From Natrinema longum (GTDB lineage Archaea > Halobacteriota > Halobacteria > Halobacteriales > Natrialbaceae): DNA of 64,000 nucleotides. A program made the translations under genes and the position numbers. Below are positions 32,490 through 41,729 of the stretch, one piece after another. The DNA lies in the NCBI RefSeq assembly GCF_017352095.1, contig NZ_CP071463.1, positions 1,116,001-1,180,000 of the forward strand, given 5' to 3'. Position 1 is the stretch's first letter; each line of letters starts with the position of its first letter. The notes under the pieces are model-generated. The model saw only the letters and a program-made list of their open reading frames with translations, searched no databases and was not told the origin of the DNA.

Positions 32490-33953
32490 CTACATGTAGG
32501 CACTGATCTCGTACACGTCGACGAGACCACTGGCGATCGACAGTCCTGCCCAGACGACGACGCCAGCGGCGATGACCGCGAGCAGGGTGACGATCCCGGT
32601 GACGAACGGCTGTAACGCGACGACCGCAACCGTCATCGCGGCAGTCACGCCGACAGCGGCCCCGGTCGACCTCGCGATCCGATGCCAGTGGAGGGCGAGT
32701 TCCCGGTCGATGAGGACCACGTTGTAGAGCACCATGATTCCGTAACAGAGGGCCGTCGACATCGCCGCGCCGACGATGCCGATCGCCGGGATCAACACGA
32801 GGTTCAGTCCGAAGTTCAACGCCCCGGTGACGCCCTTCCCGATCGCGCGTTCGGTCGCCCGGCCCAGATAATCGAGGCTGTCGTTCGTGATCTTATCGAT
32901 CGCCTGAAACAGGACGAAGACACTGAACACCTGCAAGACCGGCGCAGCGCCGATGAACTCCTCGCCGAAGACGAACCGAACGCCGGGTTCCGCCAGGAGC
33001 ACGATCCCGGCGACCGCCGGCAGGTACAGCAAAAGGACGTACTCGAGCGATTGCTCGTAAACCCGCGCCGCTCGCTCGAGTCGCTCGGCGGATTTGTGCT
33101 CCCCGAACGTGGGCGCGACGGTAAACCCCAGCGAGTCCGCGGGCGCGATCACGAACGTCGAGATCTGTTTGGCGAGCTCGTAGAAGCCGACCGCGACCGG
33201 CGTCAGGAAGAACCCGACCATCAGCGTGTCGACGCGTTTGTACAACACGTTCGCACCCTGTGATGCCGTCAACGGCAGGCTGTACCGCGCGATCCGCGTC
33301 GAGAGGCCGGGCTCGCTCGAGTCGGCCGTCGGATACGACGAGAGGACCCGATAGAGAAAGACGCCGCCGACGACGACGGAGACGAAATAGCCGGCGATGA
33401 AGCCGGCCAGCGCACCGTACGCGCCGAAGCCGGCGATCGCGAAGAGCGCGATGAAGCCGAGTCGGCCGACGCTCGAGACCGTACTGGTCGCCGCAGTCAG
33501 CGTGACCCGTCCGAACCCCTGGAACGCGATCAGCAGGTAGCCGTGGGCGACCTTGACGACGATGTAGACGAGCCCCAGCGCCAGCAGCGGTTCCAGCCGC
33601 GGTTCGCCGTACGCACCGGCGATCGCGTCGCGAAAGAGGAAAAAGAGGAGACAGACGAGCGAGACGGTGACGACGTTGAATCCGATCGACGACCGAACGA
33701 CGTGACGGATCTGGGACTCGTCGGTCTCCCGGTACTCGGTGACGAACTTCGCCATCGATTTCGGGATTCCGAGGGTCCCAAACAGGGTTGCGATCGAAAA
33801 GACGGCGATGGCGAGGAAGACGAGCCCGTACTCGTCGGGAGAGAGGAACACGCGCGTGAGCAACAGGGTGATCGCCCCCTGTGCGCCGAGTCGAAGCAGT
33901 TCCGCACCGAAGGTGGCCTTGACTCCGCGGACGAGACGCTGTGAGAGTGACAT
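32490..33953 (-). CDS. Polysaccharide flippase, MATE/Wzx-like
   Basis: The 487-residue membrane protein has about 12-14 predicted helices and the polysaccharide-transporter fold. The N-terminal LLRLGAQGAITLLLTRVFLS is followed by DEYGLVFLAIAVFSIATLFG, typical of Wzx-like flippases. Central motifs include SLPLTASQGANVLYKRVDTL and VGFFLTPVAVGFYELA. The probable job is moving lipid-linked oligosaccharide across the membrane. It follows the Gfo/Idh/MocA gene (33990-35129) by 36 bp on the same strand, so the two are probably one transcript. Confidence 0.9.
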   Translation of the reverse strand: MSLSQRLVRGVKATFGAELLRLGAQGAITLLLTRVFLSPDEYGLVFLAIAVFSIATLFGTLGIPKSMAKFVTEYRETDESQIRHVVRSSIGFNVVTVSLVCLLFFLFRDAIAGAYGEPRLEPLLALGLVYIVVKVAHGYLLIAFQGFGRVTLTAATSTVSSVGRLGFIALFAIAGFGAYGALAGFIAGYFVSVVVGGVFLYRVLSSYPTADSSEPGLSTRIARYSLPLTASQGANVLYKRVDTLMVGFFLTPVAVGFYELAKQISTFVIAPADSLGFTVAPTFGEHKSAERLERAARVYEQSLEYVLLLYLPAVAGIVLLAEPGVRFVFGEEFIGAAPVLQVFSVFVLFQAIDKITNDSLDYLGRATERAIGKGVTGALNFGLNLVLIPAIGIVGAAMSTALCYGIMVLYNVVLIDRELALHWHRIARSTGAAVGVTAAMTVAVVALQPFVTGIVTLLAVIAAGVVVWAGLSIASGLVDVYEISAYM

Positions 33954-33989
33954 GACGAGTGAGGGGCAGGGGTACCGACCGGCGATCGG

Positions 33990-35129
33990 CTACAGGTCCG
34001 TGGCGACGGAGGGCTCGTCCTCTCGGGGCTCCTGGCCGGCGGGTGCCTCCGCCACGCGCTCCTCGCGGCGTGGCCGTGCGGCATCGCGGATCTCCTCCAT
34101 GATACGGATCGTCCACTTCGATTGCTCGAGGGGAACGGGGACGGCGGCGTCATCCTCGATCGCGTCGACGAATCCGTCGAAGATCGCACAGTGGGAGTCC
34201 GTCGCGGTTTCGGCCTCCCAGCTGTCGTCGAACCGCGATACGGCGACCGATTTCGCGTTCTCGAGCGTGCTGGTGACCTGCGCCAGGGACACGTCGATGC
34301 TCTTCTTCGACCGGGCGATGACTGACGAGGTGTAATCCTCGTCGATCTCGTAGAGCGACTGGTTGATCTCGTCGAGGACGATCGACTTCTCGGTCCCCGT
34401 GATCACGTGGAGGCGCTGGGGCAGCGTCCCCGAGAGCATGGTCACGTTACAGAGCGTGCCGTCCGCCGAGACGTACTGCGCCTGCGCCTGATCGTACTCG
34501 AAGCCGTCCTCGTAGTCCCTCGAGAGGACCGTCTGTGCGGAGATGTCGTCGTCGCGTTCGGGCCACCCGCCGACGCCGAGGATCGAGTAGATCGGATGGG
34601 GGAGCCCCTCCTCGAACTCGCCGCCGGGGAGTTCGAACACCCACGACCCCCGGTTGACCTGATCCGGCGGCGTCAGTCCCGCATAGAGGACGTCGACGGA
34701 CCTGATCTCCCCGAGTTCGCCGGCGTCGATCAACTCGCGAGCCTTGCGGACCGCCGGATAGAACAGGTGGTTGTGGATGACCGTCGCGGGCGTCTCGTGG
34801 TCTCGCGAGAGCGCCTGCAGCTCCTCGACTTCCTCGGCGGTGACGGTCGCGGGCTTTTCGATGATGACGGCGACGCCGGCTTCGATCGCCTGTCGAGCGA
34901 TCTCGAAGTGCGTCTGGACCGGCGTACACACGTGCAGACAGTCGAGTTCGTCGAGTAGTTCGGTGAAGTCCGTGACTGCCATCGTTCCGAACTCCCGGGC
35001 CCGTTCCCTGGCAAGGTCCTCGTCGAGATCACAGACCGCGATCAGTTCCATGTCAGGGTTGTTCCGGGCACCCGCGAGATGGGCCCGCGAGACCGTTCCT
35101 GCGCCGACGACTGCGGTTCGAACGACCAT
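33990..35129 (-). CDS. Gfo/Idh/MocA-family sugar dehydrogenase, second paralogue
   Basis: The 379-residue protein has the Rossmann motif RTAVVGAGTVSRAHLAGARN, the LDCLHVCTPVQTHFEIARQA strand, and the lysine motif AVIIEKPATVTAEEVEEL. The middle carries VLYAGLTPPDQVNRGSWVFE, then ELPGGEFEEGLPHPIYSILG in the position of the catalytic segment. It should be an NAD(P)-dependent sugar dehydrogenase in the glycan pathway and leads a short operon with the flippase. A TATA-like ACTAAAACTAATG lies about 30 bp upstream of the start. It is distinct from the paralogue at 18941-20062. Confidence 0.86.
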   Translation of the reverse strand: MVVRTAVVGAGTVSRAHLAGARNNPDMELIAVCDLDEDLARERAREFGTMAVTDFTELLDELDCLHVCTPVQTHFEIARQAIEAGVAVIIEKPATVTAEEVEELQALSRDHETPATVIHNHLFYPAVRKARELIDAGELGEIRSVDVLYAGLTPPDQVNRGSWVFELPGGEFEEGLPHPIYSILGVGGWPERDDDISAQTVLSRDYEDGFEYDQAQAQYVSADGTLCNVTMLSGTLPQRLHVITGTEKSIVLDEINQSLYEIDEDYTSSVIARSKKSIDVSLAQVTSTLENAKSVAVSRFDDSWEAETATDSHCAIFDGFVDAIEDDAAVPVPLEQSKWTIRIMEEIRDAARPRREERVAEAPAGQEPREDEPSVATDL

Positions 35130-35716
35130 AGCACAGCGGTCACGTCTCCCGTCATTAGTTTTAGTCCGATTACTTCACGATCGCCAACTCGCCCGCACCG
35201 CCCCGTGACGGTATGAGCCTGTTACTAATACTGACGATCACTGCTGTCGACGGATCGCTCCCGTCGACACACCGCACAGACCGTCGGGGAAACAGCCACC
35301 GGAATCGGCTCCGGCCGATCCGACAGCACGGTCGCGTCGCCGTCACTCCGGGGGGCCTCACAGCGGAGAGCCGAGAGACGGCCGCACAGCCGAGACCGAT
35401 GGTTCGATGGCTCGTGGCTGGAGAGCGTATCGAGTCCGCCAAAGAGCGTTCGAACGAACGGCTCCCGCGCCGAGAACAGTTGCTGGCACGCGACTGTTCC
35501 GGTATGGATGACGGTCGTCGGGAGCCAATTAATCGTACGGTAGCACGCGATAAAAACCTTCTCAGCGATCGAAGGACAGACGCCGCGGAAATCGTACAGG
35601 AGGCCCGCGTCGACCGCGTCCTCCGCGTTGGCGCGGGACCGGCTCGGGGGCTCGAGAGCGGGATCGAAACCGTCGATTGGGGCGTCCGATCCGAAACTGC
35701 CATCGTTGACGGTCGT
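35130..35716. other. Intergenic stretch, one weak coding-like patch
   Basis: No convincing gene is present. On the plus strand, about 35560-35745, one frame reads RRTDAAEIVQEARVDRVLRV and GLESGIETVDWGVRSETAIV, with GC-rich third positions. It has no start codon, and its end overlaps the HTH gene antisense, so it may be a gene fragment. A short CCTTC/GAAGG hairpin lies at 35557-35575. Confidence 0.35.
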
Positions 35717-36313
35717 TCATTCGATCCGGGAGAGTTTGCCGTCGACGTTGCGTTCCTGGGTTCGGTTCCGGACCAGGTGAGCAGTCGAGAGACAACAGAA
35801 GGCGGCGACGACGATACCCGCGAGGCCGACCGTCGGCACGGAAGACAACAGCGGGACGCCGACGAGTGCCGCTCCGAGGACGGTCGCCCCGACGATGCTA
35901 AGGCCGGCGTACCACCGGTCCCAGCGGTCCTGTCGATGGGTATCCGTATCGAGGTACATCATCAACAGGTCGGCGTTGTCCGCAAGCGAGATCAGCCCAC
36001 GGTCCTGGTCGTACTCGACGATGCCGGCGTCGTCCATCTTCGGCAGATGGGTCTGATAGAGGGCGACGTAGACCCGTTTGCGCTGATCGGAACTGAGGGC
36101 GTTGACCTCGAGGTCGTTCTCCCAGGCCGCGATCTGTTCGGCGAGCTCGCCCAGCGTCACCGTATCGTCGGCCTCCAGTAAGTACGCGAGGACTTCCCGG
36201 CGACGGCGATTCTTCAAGAGTTCGAAAATGACGTCCTTCGAGAGCCGTTCGTCCTCGTCGGTGTCGGCGACCGAGGCGATTTCGTCGGGGAGCGACGTAT
36301 CGATCGAGGACAT
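35717..36313 (-). CDS. Winged-HTH protein with C-terminal membrane helices (DUF7344-like)
   Basis: The 198-residue protein has a winged helix domain in residues 25-110: SKDVIFELLKNRRRREVLAY, LGELAEQIAAWENDLEVNAL, YVALYQTHLPKMDDAGIVEY and a wing, DRGLISLADN. This 'R-R-R-x-V-L-x-Y-L...L-A-E-x-I-A-x-x-E' pattern marks the abundant haloarchaeal DUF7344-type regulators. Two hydrophobic stretches follow (LSIVGATVLGAALVGVPLL and VGLAGIVVAAFCCLS), so the DNA-binding domain is tethered to the membrane. The target genes are unknown. Confidence 0.8.
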   Translation of the reverse strand: MSSIDTSLPDEIASVADTDEDERLSKDVIFELLKNRRRREVLAYLLEADDTVTLGELAEQIAAWENDLEVNALSSDQRKRVYVALYQTHLPKMDDAGIVEYDQDRGLISLADNADLLMMYLDTDTHRQDRWDRWYAGLSIVGATVLGAALVGVPLLSSVPTVGLAGIVVAAFCCLSTAHLVRNRTQERNVDGKLSRIE

Positions 36314-37126
36314 TATTCTGACCCTCCGGTCGGGGAGACCCCGCTCGAGGCCGGTACCCCCTGCATCCGACGGGGCCCGTCACTGGCCCGTTGGATCGAC
36401 GGCGACCGCTGTACGTTCGGACGACGAGTCCAAATCACGATTGACACACCAGGTTGTACACCAACAGAGATACTCTTAAACACGACCACGTTTCGCACCG
36501 TCTGCAAAGGAGGTACGGAGTGACTTCGCGAGGGCACTATCGCGGCGGCTGAGCGCCGCCGTGACGGGTGCTCCGTGTCGGTCCTGGGGACGCTCGGTAG
36601 CAGTCGGTTGCGCGGATATACCGACGGCGTACGGAGAGACCACCTGGGGCGGGAGGGCCGGCCGGCACGATTCAGTGGGAGTCGGTGGCAACACGGCACT
36701 GGGTGCGACCGTTCGGACCAACCGATATAAAGTCGAGCGACAGTTCAACGGCGAACGACGGATTTACGCGATGAATAGCTGGTTTATTCCAGATCGTCGA
36801 CGAAACGATGACGACGTTTCATGTGGTAAGAGAACACAACCCACGATTGGGTGGAACGACCACACAGCGGTCGTTTCGCCCCGATACGACCGATGGGACA
36901 CGGTCTCGATACGGCCCTCGCAGCTGTTCGCTCGAGGCGGCCGACGGCCGGCACACCGATCTTTCTTTCTCCGGTCGGCCGTCGTCGGCAGACCGACGGT
37001 CGATCGGCGACGTCTCGCTACCGACGGACCCGCGGGCCCACTGACAGCGAACAGTACTGTAAGATAGTGTTTCCCACGAAACCATGTGAACACCTTACAG
37101 TGCCGGCACGGTTTCCTCCGGTACTA
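36314..37126. other. Long intergenic stretch before the TFB gene
   Basis: About 810 bp without a credible gene on either strand. Composition is mixed, and frames are short, basic and without family resemblance. A TATA-like GATATAAAGTCGAG near 36723-36735 could start a short plus-strand transcript, but no ORF follows. The long leader-like space before a transcription factor gene may hold regulatory sites that I cannot define. Confidence 0.4.
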
Positions 37127-38086
37127 ATGACGCGGTCTATCATCGATCGACGCAGCAGCGAATCACAGTCCGCGGAGGTCGAGACTGGTTTGTGTCCCGA
37201 TTGCGAGACCGACACGATCGTCCACGATCCGGACCGCGGCGAACAAGTCTGCAAACAGTGTGGCCTCGTCCTCACCGAGGACCCGATCGATTACGGGCCG
37301 GAGTGGCGAGCGTTCAACGCACAGGAACACGACGAACTCTCGCGCGTCGGTGCGCCGTTGACACAGTCGATGCACGATCGCGGATTGACGACGACCATCG
37401 ACTGGCGGAACAAGGACGCGAACGGCCACTCGATGTCCGCGGACAAACACGGCCAACTCCACCGCCTCCGCGTCTGGCAGGAACGGATTCGGACGAAAAA
37501 CGCGGGTGAACGGAACCTCAAGTACGCCCTCTCGGAGATCGATCGGATGGTCAGCGCCCTCGGCGTTCCGAAACCGGTCAAAGAGACTGCGAGCGTCATC
37601 TACCGGCAGGCTCTCGAGCAGGATCTCATCCGGGGCCGATCGATCGAAGGCGTCGCGACCAGCGCCCTCTATACGGCCTGTCGGAAAGAAGATATTCCAC
37701 GAAGTCTCGAGGAAGTAACGTCGGTTTCACGGGTCGATCAACGCGAGATCGGCCGGACGTATCGATACATTGCGGACGAACTAGATATTAATCTGGAGCC
37801 GACGAACCCGCGACAGTTCGTCCCGCGGTTTTGCTCGGAGCTCGATGTCGGAACCGACGTCGAGAGCAAAGCGATCGAGATCATCGATCGGACGACCGAA
37901 CAGGGGCTCCATTCGGGCAAATCGCCGACCGGGTTCGCAGCCGCAGCCATCTACGCGGCCGGCCTCCTCTGTGACGAGACCATCCCCCAGCGGGCCGTCG
38001 CCGACACCGCGCAGACGACGGTCGTGACGGTCCGGAACCGATATCGCGAGCAGCTCGAGGCGATCGATCAGCAGCCGGCTACATGA
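37127..38086 (+). CDS. tfb: Transcription initiation factor TFB
   Basis: The 319-residue TFIIB homologue begins at the ATG at 37127. The N-terminal zinc ribbon has C23, C26, C42 and C45 (GLCPDCETDT and QVCKQCGLVLTED). The B-reader follows (DRGLTTTIDWRNKDANG). Two cyclin repeats come next: LSEIDRMVSALGVPKPVKET to EVTSVSRVDQREIGRTYRYI, and FCSELDVGTDVESKAIEIID to VADTAQTTVVTVRNRYREQL. It recruits RNA polymerase to TBP-bound promoters. Haloarchaea carry several TFBs, and this paralogue may set a condition-specific promoter class. Its 3' end overlaps the convergent small gene by 8 bp. Confidence 0.95.
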   Translation: MTRSIIDRRSSESQSAEVETGLCPDCETDTIVHDPDRGEQVCKQCGLVLTEDPIDYGPEWRAFNAQEHDELSRVGAPLTQSMHDRGLTTTIDWRNKDANGHSMSADKHGQLHRLRVWQERIRTKNAGERNLKYALSEIDRMVSALGVPKPVKETASVIYRQALEQDLIRGRSIEGVATSALYTACRKEDIPRSLEEVTSVSRVDQREIGRTYRYIADELDINLEPTNPRQFVPRFCSELDVGTDVESKAIEIIDRTTEQGLHSGKSPTGFAAAAIYAAGLLCDETIPQRAVADTAQTTVVTVRNRYREQLEAIDQQPAT

Positions 38087-38258
38087 TCGATCGCTCCGTC
38101 TCGTCGCCCTCTCGGTCCGCATCGACGATCGCCTGCAGCGTCGCGTAGGGGACGAACGCGATGAACTCGTCGGCCTCGTCGTAGAGTTCGACGCCGTTGT
38201 CGACGTATTCGTACCGATCGCAGTCGATCAGCCCCTCGGGCAGGATCACACGGAACAT
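38079..38258 (-). CDS. Small acidic protein of unknown function (59 aa)
   Basis: From the ATG at 38256-38258 the protein reads MFRVILPEGLIDCDRYEYVD, then NGVELYDEADEFIAFVPYAT. It is a compact, beta-rich acidic chain. A longer frame extends to 38465, but that upstream part is basic and non-conserved in character. Similar short proteins with the V-D-N-G-V-E-L-Y-D-E pattern occur in haloarchaea without a known role. It is convergent with the TFB gene, overlapping by 8 bp. Confidence 0.6.
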   Translation of the reverse strand: MFRVILPEGLIDCDRYEYVDNGVELYDEADEFIAFVPYATLQAIVDADREGDETERSIM

Positions 38259-38393
38259 ACCCCCACGGACACCGTCCAGCGGAATATAGGTGTGTGCCGT
38301 CTCACCGACGGGGGCGACTCGAGGGCGGACTTCCGGGGAGCGCGAGTCGTATCCTTTCGTAACGGCTTTTTTCTCGGCCCCAAATCCCATCCT

Positions 38394-38582
38394 ATGGACG
38401 TACAGTCGTTTCTCGTCGCAACGCTGGTCGCTCACGTCGGGTTCGCGATCGTCGTGACGGGCCACGCGTTCGCGACCGATCGGGATGCCGGCATCTGGCC
38501 GTTCGTCACCCTGGCGTTCGGGCTGGCCGGGATCGCTGGCTACTTCTTCTACGACGAGACGGCGGACTCGGGCCGGATCTGA
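38394..38582 (+). CDS. Small two-helix membrane protein (62 aa)
   Basis: The protein reads MDVQSFLVATLVAHVGFAIV, then TDRDAGIWPFVTLAFGLAGI and YFFYDETADSGRI. Two hydrophobic helices are separated by a short charged turn. TATA-like ATCC-TTTCGTAACGGCTTTT lies just upstream. It is haloarchaeal in style, and its function is unknown. It diverges from the 59-aa gene to its left and is convergent with the DAACS transporter gene. Confidence 0.65.
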   Translation: MDVQSFLVATLVAHVGFAIVVTGHAFATDRDAGIWPFVTLAFGLAGIAGYFFYDETADSGRI

Positions 38583-38663
38583 GTTCGGACGGGCGGCTGT
38601 CAGTCAGTGCCGGCGACGCAACCGGGTTGTGGGGTCGCCGGTCACTCGGGACAGCAACCCGTC

Positions 38664-39989
38664 TCAGTCCCCGGTTGCAACGGGTTCCTCGCCACCGGCT
38701 TGTGAGCCATCACCCCAGACGCCCGCGGAGAGGTCGATCCCGTCGGTCCACTTGCCGACGACGGACGCGACCGCGAGGTCGCCGGTCACGTTGTTCGTCG
38801 TCGCGATCCGTCCGAGGATCGGGTCGACACCGGCGACGAACCCGACGATCTCGAGGGGTAATCCGACGGCGTTCAGGATGACGGTGAGCATGATCAGCCC
38901 GGCACCGGGGACGCCGGCCGTGCCGATACTGATCAGGATCACGGTCGCGAGGACGATCAACTGATCGCCCAGTCCCAGCGAAACTCCGACCATGTTAGCG
39001 GCAAATACTACCGTCACGGCCTGTCTGATCGCTGCACCGTCCATGTTGATCGTCGCCCCGAGGGGGAGGCCAAAGCCGTAGACGGATTCGTCGATCCGCA
39101 GGTTCGTTTCGGCGTCAGTGATCGTCACCGGCAGCGTCCCGCTTGAGGAGCGGATGGTAAAAGCCGTCAACATCGCGTCTTTCGCGCCGTTGAGGAACGC
39201 CAGCGGTGACTGGCCGAGGATCCCCACGGTCATCAGGCCCAGATAGGTAACGGTCATGTGGACCGCGATTCCGATCGCGATGACGCCGACGAGCGCGCCC
39301 AGTTGCACGATCGCGCCCAGTCCCTCGGTCCCGATCGCGGCAGCCATCAGCGCGAAGACGCCGACGACGCCGTACTCCATGACACCCCAGACGATCTTGA
39401 ACAGCGCCTGCGTGCCGGCGTCGATAAACGAGAAGAAGCCGTCGATCGCGTCCTCGATCGGCTCGTCGGTCGTCGACTCGCGGACGATCGTCAACGCCAA
39501 CCCGAAGACGATGACGACGAAGATCGTCGCCAGAATCTCGCCGTTGACCATCGCGGCCAGCGGATTCTCGGGGACGATACCGAGAACCACTTCGGAAACC
39601 GACGGCGGTTCGGCTTGCTGGGCCTCGCCACCGGTGAACTCGACTGCCGTCCCGGGATCGAACAGGTTCGCGACCGCGAGGCCGATCACGGCCGCGATCG
39701 TCGTCGTCGCGGCGTAGAGCGCGACGGTCAACCCCCCGACTTTCCCGAGTTTCGACGGTGTCAGCTTGCGCATCCCACCGAGCAGCGTGAAGACGATCAG
39801 CGGGATGATCAACATCTCGAGCAGTCGCAAGAAGAGGTCGCCAAACGGGCTGAGAACGCCGGCGCGTTCGCCGGCGATCGCGCCGACCGCCGTCCCGAGA
39901 ACGAACGCGACCGCGATACGGTAGATAATTGGGACGGAGCGATACTGCGTCCAGATTCGTCGCGGCACCGATTGCTGCGTCGTGGTCAT
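38664..39989 (-). CDS. Dicarboxylate/amino acid:cation symporter (DAACS)
   Basis: The 441-residue membrane protein belongs to the DAACS/GltP family. The serine-rich re-entrant hairpin is AFTIRSSSGTLPVTITDAE. The substrate-binding NMDGAAIRQAVTVVFAANM (NMDGTA-type motif) follows, and then the second hairpin AGVPGAGLIMLTVILNAVGL (GVPG). These residues take up glutamate, aspartate or C4-dicarboxylates with Na+ or H+. Na+ is likely in a halophile. Eight transmembrane helices plus two hairpins are expected. It is monocistronic as far as spacing shows. Confidence 0.93.
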   Translation of the reverse strand: MTTTQQSVPRRIWTQYRSVPIIYRIAVAFVLGTAVGAIAGERAGVLSPFGDLFLRLLEMLIIPLIVFTLLGGMRKLTPSKLGKVGGLTVALYAATTTIAAVIGLAVANLFDPGTAVEFTGGEAQQAEPPSVSEVVLGIVPENPLAAMVNGEILATIFVVIVFGLALTIVRESTTDEPIEDAIDGFFSFIDAGTQALFKIVWGVMEYGVVGVFALMAAAIGTEGLGAIVQLGALVGVIAIGIAVHMTVTYLGLMTVGILGQSPLAFLNGAKDAMLTAFTIRSSSGTLPVTITDAETNLRIDESVYGFGLPLGATINMDGAAIRQAVTVVFAANMVGVSLGLGDQLIVLATVILISIGTAGVPGAGLIMLTVILNAVGLPLEIVGFVAGVDPILGRIATTNNVTGDLAVASVVGKWTDGIDLSAGVWGDGSQAGGEEPVATGD

Positions 39990-40094
39990 CGACGCAGCCT
40001 ATGAACTGGACCCATCAACCCGTGTCGCTACCGGTGAGAGTCGCCCATGCCTACAACGAACCCGGCCGGCGTGACCGCCGACGTGCCCCCGTCG

Positions 40095-41567
40095 TCAGGC
40101 CAGGAAGACGTGTCGCGGTCGGTCCGTGAGGATATCGCGGCCGAACTCGACGGTCTCCGAGAAGGCGTCGCTCCGGAAGAACTGCATGGCGTCCTCGCGG
40201 GCGTCCCAGCGGCTGGCGATGAACATGTCGTTGTCGTCCTCGCGGTTGACAAGCAGGTCGGTCTTGCGGTGGCCCTCCATGTCGGTGAGAACGCCCGCCA
40301 CGTCGCCGAAGGTGTCGACGAAGTCGCCGCGGTGGTCGGGTTCGACGGTGTAGAACATCCCCATGGTGCCCCACGAATCGCTCTCGTCGTCGCCGGCCTG
40401 CCGGACGATTCCGGGCAACTCGGCGAGGAACCCGGCTGCCGTGTTCGCGGCCCGGTCGGTCTCCCAGAGGCTGACAACGGCGTTTTCACTCCCCTCACCG
40501 TTTGGCTCGTAGACTGCCGTCTTCACGTGGGTATCGTAGTGGTCGAAGTTCTCCCGGTAGCCGTCGACCTCCTCGAACAGTTCGTCGGCGTCGGCCGCCG
40601 AATAGAGGACGACCGCGTGGACGTCCTCGCCGTGGGGCTGGCCGGCGTAGATTCCCTGGTCCTCGAGTTCGTTGCGGAGGTCCTCGTCGTCGCTCCCGTG
40701 TGCATGGTCGCCGTCCCCACCGTGGGCACTCGAGTCCGCGTCGTGGTGGCCCTCGGCGTGGGGATGCGCGTCGTCACCCTCCTGTGGAACCGCCTCGCCG
40801 GCGAGGAAGGCCTCGAGGTGTTCGGGCGGGAACCGCCGTGCCGAGAGGAACCGACCGAACTCGGCGAAGCGGGAACTCGAGGGATCGAAGCGCATCTCGT
40901 AGAGCAGTTCCTTGACGTCGGTCGGGTCGTCGCCGAACAGGGTGATCCCCCACTCGAAGTCGTCGAGGCCGACGCTGCCGGAGATGATCTGGGTGACGCG
41001 GCCGGCGTAGTCCTTGCCGATCTCGCCGTGGTTCGCGAGGTAGTCGGCCCGCTCGTCGAAGGGCAGTTCGTACCAGTTGTGGTCTGGCCCGCGGCGCTTG
41101 CTCATCGGATAGAAGCTCAGGAACTCGCTGTCGGGGATCTCGGGTTTGAGCCGCGACTCGATGTAGCGCTCGAGACCGGTGTCCTCGACCTCGCTGTCCT
41201 CGTCGAAGTAGTCCTGGGACATGTAGCCCGAGACCTCCGTCACCGAGAGGTAGGAGTCGGCCCGCTCGGTGAACTCCGCGAGGGCGGTGTGTTCGAACCG
41301 CCGCTCGAGCGTGTCGATATCGGAAAGCGTCGGTCGGAGGTGAAGCACGAGGAGGTCGGCCTTGTGGCCCAGCACCGAGAAGACGGCGGACTCGCCCGCA
41401 TCCGCGTCCCGAACGGCCACACTGGACTGTAGATAGTCGACGCCCTCGTCGATCGCCTGCGAACGGCGTCGTTCGGGGGCCTCTCGCCAGGCGTCCCAGT
41501 CGATCGACCGGAAGTCGTGCAAGACGTACCAACCCTCCTCCGTCTGTGGCGGTTGCCGTCGGTCCAT
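40095..41567 (-). CDS. pitA: PitA-type chlorite dismutase-like/Abm fusion with His-rich linker
   Basis: The 490-residue protein fuses two ferredoxin-like modules. The N-terminal chlorite dismutase/HemQ-like domain (about residues 10-255) has YLSVTEVSGYM, FYPMSKRRGPDHNWYELPFD, and ADYLANHGEIGKDYAGRVTQ with the axial-ligand-type His near 179. A linker around residues 265-288 is very rich in His and Asp (HPHAEGHH, SAHGGDGDHAH). The C-terminal antibiotic-biosynthesis monooxygenase-like domain is about residues 300-490 (VVLYSAADADELFEEVDGYR and SLWETDRAANTAAGFLAELP). This is the haloarchaeal PitA layout. Relatives act in haem metabolism (coproheme decarboxylation), and PitA's own role remains uncertain. 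The His-rich linker could bind metal. Confidence 0.88.
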   Translation of the reverse strand: MDRRQPPQTEEGWYVLHDFRSIDWDAWREAPERRRSQAIDEGVDYLQSSVAVRDADAGESAVFSVLGHKADLLVLHLRPTLSDIDTLERRFEHTALAEFTERADSYLSVTEVSGYMSQDYFDEDSEVEDTGLERYIESRLKPEIPDSEFLSFYPMSKRRGPDHNWYELPFDERADYLANHGEIGKDYAGRVTQIISGSVGLDDFEWGITLFGDDPTDVKELLYEMRFDPSSSRFAEFGRFLSARRFPPEHLEAFLAGEAVPQEGDDAHPHAEGHHDADSSAHGGDGDHAHGSDDEDLRNELEDQGIYAGQPHGEDVHAVVLYSAADADELFEEVDGYRENFDHYDTHVKTAVYEPNGEGSENAVVSLWETDRAANTAAGFLAELPGIVRQAGDDESDSWGTMGMFYTVEPDHRGDFVDTFGDVAGVLTDMEGHRKTDLLVNREDDNDMFIASRWDAREDAMQFFRSDAFSETVEFGRDILTDRPRHVFLA

Positions 41568-41729
41568 GAGCGCGGGTTAGGTCGGAGATGCTAAGAAGGG
41601 CCGGGTTTCGGTTCGCTTCCCCGGCGTCGCCTCGTTCGGCGACGGCCACGCTCGTCGTCCTCGCCCCGCAGTTCGTCCGGTGGGAGTGACCGAAACGCTT
41701 TACCGCCGTCCGTTTAATCCACCCGGTAC

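Noticed and set aside
40047-41432. 461-codon plus-strand frame opposite PitA
   Set aside because: It is antisense to the PitA-type fusion, which has recognisable domains and a natural start.
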